Part shown: positions 59,407-64,000 of the stretch, one piece after another | Numbering within the stretch: position 1 is the first letter of the stretch | Layout of the letters: each line of letters begins with the position of its first letter | Assembly: GCA_041563475.1 (NCBI GenBank) | Contig: JBFFMY010000002.1 | Span: forward strand, 1 to 64,000 | Origin: CAJXZP01 sp041563475 | Lineage (GTDB): Bacteria; Bacteroidota; Bacteroidia; Flavobacteriales_G; Salibacteraceae | Length of the DNA stretch: 64,000 nt | Direction of reading: 5' to 3' | Position numbers and translations under genes: made by a program | The notes under the pieces: generated by a model | Seen by the model: the letters and a program-made list of their open reading frames with translations, nothing else | What the model was told of the DNA's origin: nothing | The model's database searches: none

Positions 59407-60522
59407 CTATCGAATTTGATTAATTCGAATTTTTAATTCTCTTTCTATAGCCTTTAGCTTCGCAATTTCCTGAGTAGTTACAAAACTAATTGCCAAACCT
59501 CTTTTTCCACCTCTGGCAGTTCTTCCACTTCTATGTGTGTAAAATTCTAATTGAGAAGGCACATCGTAATGCACCACATAACTTAATCCTTCGATATCAA
59601 TTCCTCTAGCAGCTACATCCGTAGAAACCAAAATCTGTAAGGAATCATTTTTAATTCTGCGCATCACCTTATCGCGATCTTTTTGATGCATATCTCCTTC
59701 TAATGCTTCACAATTATAATTTTTGGATTTCAATTGTTTAGACAATGTAATAGCCGTTTTCTTCGTAGTACAGAAAATTACTCCACGAGCTCGACCTTGA
59801 GATTTCAAAAACTGAATTAACATGTCTAATTTATCATGTTCACGCACCACCACAAACTGGTGCTCAATCTTCGTGTTTACAACCTCATTTTGACTTACTG
59901 AAATATGCTCCGCATTTGGACTTAAATAATCATTTATGATTGCCTTTATCTCTTTCGGTATAGTAGCTGAAAAAAGCCACGTTTGTTTTCTACTTTCCAC
60001 TTTGGACAAAATAGATTCTAAGTCCTTTTTAAAACCCATATTCAACATCTCATCCGCTTCGTCTAAAATCACCGTTTTAATTGAATTCAGGTTAACAACA
60101 TCACGTTCCACCAAATCTAGCAACCTACCTGGTGTTGCAACCAAAATATGGGTGGTTCTATTCAATCGACTTAACTGTTTAGATATATGCTCCCCTCCAA
60201 ACACAGCTTCTGTAAATATTTTTTTAGGCGAATACTTCGTAAATTTAAATAGTTGTTTAGCTATTTGCTGACCTAATTCACGTGTAGGGCTCAAAATCAA
60301 AACCTGTGTCTTTTCACTTTTGGGATTTATTTGATGCAATACAGGCAATCCAAAGGCAGCGGTTTTCCCTGTCCCTGTTTGGGCCTGAACTACCACATCA
60401 GATGTGTTTTGAAGTAAAAAAGGAATTACCTTTTCTTGAACTGGAGTAGGTTCTAAAATACCTAATTCGCTAATTGCCTTGACGTAATCTGGTTTTACAC
60501 CTAATTTTGAAAAACTTGCCAC
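59407..60522 (-). CDS. DEAD-box ATP-dependent RNA helicase
   Basis: A 371-residue minimal helicase core. Motifs: Q-motif region FSKLGVKPDYVKAISELGILEPTPVQEKVIPFLL, Walker A AQTGTGKTA near residue 43-51, PTRELGQQ, TPGR, DEAD in VILDEADEMLN near 152, SAT in LFSATIP, and DVAARGIDIEGLSYVVHYDVP plus HRSGRTARGG near 325. The C-terminal tail after the HRxGR motif is very short, so there is no RNA-binding extension such as DbpA or RhlE tails. It probably helps ribosome assembly or mRNA turnover. A -7 element lies about 24 bases before the ATG. Confidence 0.95.
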   Translation of the reverse strand: MASFSKLGVKPDYVKAISELGILEPTPVQEKVIPFLLQNTSDVVVQAQTGTGKTAAFGLPVLHQINPKSEKTQVLILSPTRELGQQIAKQLFKFTKYSPKKIFTEAVFGGEHISKQLSRLNRTTHILVATPGRLLDLVERDVVNLNSIKTVILDEADEMLNMGFKKDLESILSKVESRKQTWLFSATIPKEIKAIINDYLSPNAEHISVSQNEVVNTKIEHQFVVVREHDKLDMLIQFLKSQGRARGVIFCTTKKTAITLSKQLKSKNYNCEALEGDMHQKDRDKVMRRIKNDSLQILVSTDVAARGIDIEGLSYVVHYDVPSQLEFYTHRSGRTARGGKRGLAISFVTTQEIAKLKAIERELKIRINQIR

Positions 60523-60545
60523 TATGTTGGTTTTGAAATTGGCTG

Positions 60546-60553
60546 CAAAGGTA
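60546..60553 (-). promoter_or_regulatory. Candidate -7 promoter element for the DEAD-box gene
   Basis: Reads TACCTTTG on the minus strand, 23 bases before the ATG at 60522. Confidence 0.4.
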
Positions 60554-60607
60554 ACCTAAACGTGTAATTTTAAATGGGATTAAACAGAGTATGCAAATTT
60601 TTCAATC

Positions 60608-61177
60608 CTATTTAAACAACCCTTTGATTTTAGCCTGCGTAGCTCCATATCCATATTCAAAATAATCAGCATCCATAAATTCAATGTTTCCATGACTTTT
60701 AAGAACTTTTCTGACTTCTTGTTTCAACACACCTTCTCCAACTCCATGAATAACAACAAATTCTGTAATTCTTTTTTCCAAACAAACAGAAATAAACCTT
60801 TCCATTTTCTCAATTTGAATCTGAAGCATTTCTGAATTAGACAACAATTTCGGATTATCTACCAATTCATAGATATGTAAATCAATTTCCGTAATGCCTT
60901 TCGGATTTATATTCTCTACATAATCTATTTCGAATTCTAGAATTTTCTTTTTAGGGGTAACTTGTTTTTTACTAGTGAGGACATTATCAAACGACTTTTC
61001 ATTCGCTCGGTGAATAGAGTTTTTATCTTCTCCAATCTTTATTAAATGTGTCAGTGCATAATCAAATTCAAAACCATCAATTTCAACCGTAACTACATTT
61101 GATTTCGATAGTCCAGTTATTACCCCTTCACCATCTTCATCTAAAACTTTTACAAAGTCACCAATCCTAAATTCCAT
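60608..61177 (-). CDS. DUF2027/Smr-domain protein
   Basis: A 189-residue cytoplasmic protein. The N-terminal 50 residues form an SH3-like beta unit (FRIGDFVKVLDEDGEGVITGLSKSNVVTVEIDGFEF), followed by a short charged linker. Residues about 100-185 form an Smr domain: EIDLHIYELVDNP, FISVCLEKRITEFVVIHGVGEGVLKQEVRKVLKSHGNIEFMDADY, including the conserved HGxG loop. Smr domains cut or bind nucleic acids and in MutS2-like proteins act on branched DNA or stalled ribosomes. No MutS part is fused here. The ATG lies 4 bases from a minus-strand -7 element. Confidence 0.88.
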   Translation of the reverse strand: MEFRIGDFVKVLDEDGEGVITGLSKSNVVTVEIDGFEFDYALTHLIKIGEDKNSIHRANEKSFDNVLTSKKQVTPKKKILEFEIDYVENINPKGITEIDLHIYELVDNPKLLSNSEMLQIQIEKMERFISVCLEKRITEFVVIHGVGEGVLKQEVRKVLKSHGNIEFMDADYFEYGYGATQAKIKGLFK

Positions 61178-61181
61178 TTAG

Positions 61182-61189
61182 CAAAAGTA
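61182..61189 (-). promoter_or_regulatory. Candidate -7 promoter element for the Smr gene
   Basis: Reads TACTTTTG on the minus strand and ends 4 bases before the ATG at 61177, implying a leaderless or almost leaderless mRNA, as in the phosphatase gene at 690. Confidence 0.4.
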
Positions 61190-61368
61190 AAAAACAAAGG
61201 TGCCATTTGTCTTATCGTTGAGATATAACCACAAAGTGCCTATTCATTGATTTAACATGTCTGCGCAGCTAGTTATAGCGCAATAATTTCAAAAAACAAT
61301 ACACCGATATTATATGGCGATGAACATTTTTTAGTCTGTTTTCCATTATTGAATCGCTACAATTCCAG

Positions 61369-61420
61369 TTTTAAGGCCGTTTTGCGGAATATTCACCTCT
61401 ATTTTGAGGCCGAAAGGCGG
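61369..61420. repeat. Two imperfect copies of a 19-base unit upstream of hup
   Basis: TTTTAAGGCCGTTTTGCGG at 61369-61387 and TTTTGAGGCCGAAAGGCGG at 61402-61420 agree at 14 of 19 positions, with a 33-base period. The second copy forms GCC-GAAA-GGC, a GNRA-type mini-hairpin. Confidence 0.45.
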
Positions 61421-61573
61421 TAATTAGCGCAATTAAAAACTCAAAAAAATTCAATTATTTATAATATTTGGTCAAAATATCATCGGAAACCCTTATTCTC
61501 ACTACAAAATAGGCCCAGTTATTAACAATTGTTTGTAGTTTTCAACAAAATCACCCAATTGTATTCGAGAACC

Positions 61574-61603
61574 TTGGCAGCATTGACATATAGCCTATAT
61601 TTG
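61574..61603 (+). promoter_or_regulatory. Strong promoter for hup (TTG-N19-TATATTTG)
   Basis: TTG at 61574-61576 and TATATTTG at 61596-61603 are 19 bases apart, an ideal Bacteroidota sigma-A promoter. The leader to the ATG at 61650 is about 40 bases. Confidence 0.75.
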
Positions 61604-61649
61604 AAGGGAATAATTAAACAAATAGGTTTAACCTCTTAAATTAAAATTT

Positions 61650-61922
61650 ATGAATAAAGCACAATTGATCGATGCAATGGCCGAAGGAGCAGGCATCTCA
61701 AAAGCAGCTGCAAAAAGCGCATTAGAAGCATTTGTTGGAGCAACTGAATCAACATTAAAATCTGGTGGTCGTGTATCGTTAGTAGGATTCGGATCTTTTT
61801 CTGTTTCTAAAAGAAATGCAAGAACTGGTCGTAACCCACAAACTGGGAAAGAAATCCAAATTGCAGCGAAAAATGTTGTAAAGTTTAAAGCAGGATCTGA
61901 TTTATCAGGATCAGTGAACTAA
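61650..61922 (+). CDS. hup: HU-family DNA-binding protein
   Basis: A 90-residue nucleoid protein. N-terminal helices (MNKAQLIDAMAEGAGISKAAAKSALEAFV) and the DNA-binding arm GFGSFSVSKRNARTGRNPQTGKEIQIAAKNVVKFKAGSDL are a full match to HU/IHF, including the Arg-Asn-Pro tip that intercalates DNA. It bends and compacts the chromosome. It has the best promoter of the window and a strong terminator, consistent with high expression of a monocistronic gene. Confidence 0.97.
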   Translation: MNKAQLIDAMAEGAGISKAAAKSALEAFVGATESTLKSGGRVSLVGFGSFSVSKRNARTGRNPQTGKEIQIAAKNVVKFKAGSDLSGSVN

Positions 61923-61942
61923 ATCTAAACTTAAAGATTTTT

Positions 61943-61976
61943 AAAAGTCTCAACTAAAAGTTGAGACTTTTTTTTT
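61943..61976 (+). terminator. Intrinsic terminator after hup
   Basis: AAAAGTCTCAACT (61943-61955) pairs perfectly with AGTTGAGACTTTT (61959-61971) around an AAA loop, followed by a T-run of 9 (61968-61976). Confidence 0.92.
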
Positions 61977-62089
61977 GTCCTTTATTTAATCGATCTATCA
62001 AATCGGTAGTTGAAAATCTTTTTTACCTTTACCCACAGTTAAAAATATTTCACTAATTAATTGCGTTTAGCAATACTAAAAAATAGAAT

Positions 62090-62275
62090 ATGGGCAAAGG
62101 GGATAAAAAATCAGCAAGAGGTAAACGAATTATCGGTTCATCTGGTGTAACACGTCAAAAAAAGAAAACTACTTACATTGCTCCTGAAGCCACTGCTGAA
62201 AAAGTTGTAGCACCAAAAGAGAAAAAAGCAGTTAAAAAACCTGCTGCGAAAAAAACTGCAGCTAAAAAGGATTAA
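62090..62275 (+). CDS. 30S ribosomal protein THX with Lys/Ala-rich tail
   Basis: A 61-residue very basic protein. The first 26 residues (MGKGDKKSARGKRIIGSSGV, then TRQKKK) match the THX (bTHX) ribosomal peptide that fills a pocket in the head of the 30S subunit; the usual GKGDKK start is retained. The remaining 35 residues (EKKAVKKPAAKKTAAKKD at the end) are a Lys-Ala-rich tail like histone-H1-type proteins, as in many Bacteroidota THX proteins. It lies 170 bases downstream of hup. The short length and good start support it as a true gene. It ends at a hairpin that lies within the end of the convergent glycosyltransferase gene. Confidence 0.8.
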   Translation: MGKGDKKSARGKRIIGSSGVTRQKKKTTYIAPEATAEKVVAPKEKKAVKKPAAKKTAAKKD

Positions 62276-62291
62276 AAATTAACCTATTATA

Positions 62292-63575
62292 CTAAGGAGT
62301 GTAATCTATCGATTGCACTCTTTTTTTATGCCTAAATTTTTGAAGTAATTCGAGTTCCGACTCTGGTAAAATATGTCCATCCCATAAATAGGCATGCAAT
62401 TTTTTGGCCGCATCAAAAACAGGTACATCCTTCTCACCTTGATCCCTGAGGAAATGAAAAAACTTCATTACCATAAAAACATTAAACCATCTATAAAACC
62501 TTTTTTGAAAACTCTCATAATTGGTCGTATACAATTTAATTTCCGCTATTTCCGTTTTCCAATTCACAGATTCTAAAAACTGAAGAGTTAAATTATCCGC
62601 AATATCCACCTCCGTATTATACAAGTTTCCAACTTCATTTAAGAAGTTCTTTAGGCGTATAAAAGATTCGAACTTACTCGTGTAAAACGTATAATCGTTT
62701 TTTTCTTTCATTTCCAGCATGGCTCTTCCAGTACCAAAAGGAACTCTATTAGAATCCCTATCAGAAGGGAAAACCGTAGAATTGGTTATAGTGCCCACTT
62801 CACCGGCCATCATAAGCTTTAGCATGAACCAAAAATCCTCACCAGCCTTTCTTCTATTCATTCCTCCTTGTAAAACATAGGCATTTCTGGTAACTGCCAT
62901 AGATGAACCAACCGTAAATTCTGCATATGGATGACCTGCAAAAATTAAAGCTGCTTGGTAATACCGTAGATGCAATTCATACTGAATGATGGCTTTCGTT
63001 TGAAAAGATTCTTCATCATGAATTGGGTGTTCGAAATTTATCGAACACCCTAAACTATTTGGGTTAGATTTAAAAAAGCGCCACAATTCAACCAAATAAT
63101 TTTTTGAACAGGTCGCATCGCCATCAAATGCAGCAATTACTGGATTTATAACCATAGAATCTTGAAGTCTACGAACGGCTTCATCCATGGCCACCTTTCG
63201 AGCTAAACCCGCTCCAGCATGTTTTTTGGGTAATTCTATTGGGTTTGATACTAAATATTTCAGACCTGAACTGGAATTCTTTATCGCCCATTCTTGAACT
63301 TCTAGAGCTATATTCTCGTTTAACTTTTGTATTTCCTTCGAAGTGTCTGAAGAATGATTGATAATCACAATGACCTCCACATCAACTTCTGGCAATTCAC
63401 AATGTTTTAACGATACTAAGGATTGAAGTAAATCAGATTCTGCCAAAGCAGGTAAAGTAATAACCAGACCCAAATTCGTTCTCTTCGCATGCGTAAATAA
63501 CGGGGGCAAAAAAGTTTGACGTTTTACATATTTATCAATGGCTGAAATCAAGGAGCTACGCGGTATTTCATCCAA
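62292..63575 (-). CDS. Family 2 glycosyltransferase
   Basis: A 427-residue GT-A glycosyltransferase. It begins with LVITLPALAESDLLQSLVSL, has EVIVIINHSSDTS near 75-87, KKHAGAGLARKVAMDEAVRRL near 130-150, the metal-binding Asp motif AAFDGDATCSKNYL near 165-178, and GGMNRRKAGEDFWFMLKL near 250-265. There is no membrane helix, so it is cytoplasmic or peripheral. The donor and acceptor sugars are unknown. The ATG lies 28 bases inside the end of the upstream pdxH-like gene, an overlap that suggests coupled translation. It ends convergent with THX. Confidence 0.85.
   Translation of the reverse strand: MDEIPRSSLISAIDKYVKRQTFLPPLFTHAKRTNLGLVITLPALAESDLLQSLVSLKHCELPEVDVEVIVIINHSSDTSKEIQKLNENIALEVQEWAIKNSSSGLKYLVSNPIELPKKHAGAGLARKVAMDEAVRRLQDSMVINPVIAAFDGDATCSKNYLVELWRFFKSNPNSLGCSINFEHPIHDEESFQTKAIIQYELHLRYYQAALIFAGHPYAEFTVGSSMAVTRNAYVLQGGMNRRKAGEDFWFMLKLMMAGEVGTITNSTVFPSDRDSNRVPFGTGRAMLEMKEKNDYTFYTSKFESFIRLKNFLNEVGNLYNTEVDIADNLTLQFLESVNWKTEIAEIKLYTTNYESFQKRFYRWFNVFMVMKFFHFLRDQGEKDVPVFDAAKKLHAYLWDGHILPESELELLQKFRHKKRVQSIDYTP
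62297..62327 (+). terminator. Intrinsic terminator after THX, inside the convergent gene
   Basis: GAGTGTAATC (62297-62306) pairs with GATTGCACTC (62311-62320) with one G-U pair, loop TATC, then T7 (62321-62327). It overlaps the last codons of the minus-strand glycosyltransferase, so the hairpin is also coding sequence on the other strand. Confidence 0.8.
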
Positions 63576-64000
63576 TCATTACCACTCTTTTTAAACACAA
63601 TTCTATCGTGCAATCGAGCAGGCCGGCCTTGCCAAAATTCAAAATACGTTGCTTCAATAAAATACCCTCCCCAATTACCCGGTCGAGGAACTTCCATGTC
63701 TTTGAACTTTTCATTAAAATGCTTAACCAAACTCTCCAACTCTGCCCTATTAACCACCTTTTGACTTTGAGCGGAGGCCCACGCTCCAATCTGACTTTCA
63801 CGTGGGCGATCGGCAAAATATGTATCACTTTCCTCGTCTGATAACCGACTCGCAACACCTTCCATACGGATTTGGCGCTCCATTTCCGGCCATAATATAT
63901 TCACGGCAACATTAGGGTTTTGAGCTATCTCCTTTCCTTTACGACTCTCGAAATTCGAGTAAAATTTAAATCCTAAATCGGTAATTCCTCTATTATACAC
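63548..64000 (-). CDS. pdxH: Pyridoxamine 5'-phosphate oxidase (partial, N-terminus off the right edge)
   Basis: About 150 residues of an FMN oxidase that makes pyridoxal 5'-phosphate from the pyridoxine or pyridoxamine form. The visible part holds FYSNFESRKGKEIAQNPNVAVNILWPEMERQIRMEG, the substrate-contact stretch DRPRESQIGAWASAQSQ, and the C-terminal WGGYFIEATYFEFWQGRPARLHDR followed by WMKYRVAP, all diagnostic. About 60 N-terminal residues lie past the window edge. It overlaps the downstream glycosyltransferase start by 28 bases. Confidence 0.92.
   Translation of the reverse strand: MYNRGITDLGFKFYSNFESRKGKEIAQNPNVAVNILWPEMERQIRMEGVASRLSDEESDTYFADRPRESQIGAWASAQSQKVVNRAELESLVKHFNEKFKDMEVPRPGNWGGYFIEATYFEFWQGRPARLHDRIVFKKSGNDWMKYRVAP

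Larger units (their letters stand above)
61178..61649. other. Intergenic region between the Smr gene and hup
   Basis: This 472-base spacer has no supported gene in either strand. At its left it holds a -7 element for the Smr gene (61182-61189). It contains two imperfect copies of a 19-base unit (61369-61387 and 61402-61420) and, at its right, a strong promoter for hup (61574-61603). The middle is AT-rich with scattered hairpin potential, too weak to call. A small RNA or transcription-factor binding array cannot be excluded. Confidence 0.5.

Noticed and set aside
61178..61649. Search for tRNA or structured RNA in the long spacer before hup
   Set aside because: No cloverleaf, T-loop GTTCRANNC pattern or long GC stem could be found by eye.
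1..64000. CRISPR array, prophage or insertion sequence
   Set aside because: No regularly spaced repeats, no transposase, integrase or phage structural genes were seen; most genes look like chromosomal core or lineage-specific genes.

Overview
This window is a chromosomal segment from a member of Bacteroidota, most likely Flavobacteriales. The signs are AT-rich DNA and type IX secretion (T9SS) C-terminal sorting domains at 9888-10703 and 25409-27970. Others are SprB-like repeats, a TonB receptor with a carboxypeptidase-regulatory-like N-terminus, a DUF5686 outer-membrane protein and a THX ribosomal protein with a Lys/Ala tail. Shine-Dalgarno sequences are scarce, and TAnnTTTG-type -7 promoter elements recur just upstream of genes on both strands. 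It is gene-dense. No rRNA, tRNA, CRISPR array, prophage or insertion sequence was seen. The two edge genes are cut: nhaA on the left and a pdxH-like gene on the right.

Layout. 1-9.1 kb: nhaA (partial), a low-molecular-weight phosphatase, an RsmI-like methylase, then a co-directional set of TonB receptor, TPR-like protein, DUF2141 protein and LytS/LytTR regulators, followed by an M1 aminopeptidase lipoprotein. 9.2-12.4 kb: an outer-membrane barrel, a T9SS cargo protein with a CxxCH motif, and two translationally coupled PPK2 polyphosphate kinases. 12.4-19.8 kb is the most unusual block. A tight minus-strand operon encodes an E1-like/nitroreductase fusion (Rv1355c family), a GNAT-fold acyltransferase-like protein, a 7TMR-DISM sensor kinase, a receiver-kinase hybrid and a receiver. 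A divergent single receiver closely resembles the hybrid's receiver. I propose a small-molecule synthesis-and-sensing module; this is inference.

19.8-31.5 kb: an anchored beta-barrel protein, a lipoprotein, meaB, DUF5686, a large T9SS protein with SprB-like repeats, recQ, a barrel-like gene remnant, a cold-shock-domain protein and a tail-less SSB. 31.5-41.6 kb: an NhaC antiporter with an added extracytoplasmic domain coupled to an acyl-CoA ligase, a hotdog thioesterase, a small MscS, a REP-like intergenic repeat, the aat-ggt operon and a split YeeE/YedE transporter pair. 41.7-54.4 kb is largely housekeeping: dapD, a GT9 glycosyltransferase, a conserved unknown, a GNAT-nitrilase fusion, mfd, fbp, ribBA, pyrD and an HMG-CoA-lyase-like gene. 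The RibBA here has lost two of three zinc ligands and the GTP-binding motif in its cyclohydrolase half.

54.4-64 kb: a paraoxonase-like propeller with a MORN protein, a HEPN-like unknown, a second MscS, a pabA/trpG-type amidotransferase, a DEAD-box helicase, an Smr protein, HU, THX, a GT2 glycosyltransferase and a PdxH-type oxidase (partial). Convergent genes are often separated by strong bidirectional hairpins; the best is a perfect 27-bp inverted repeat at 9821-9878. All family calls are made by eye from translated sequence and motifs, without database searches.
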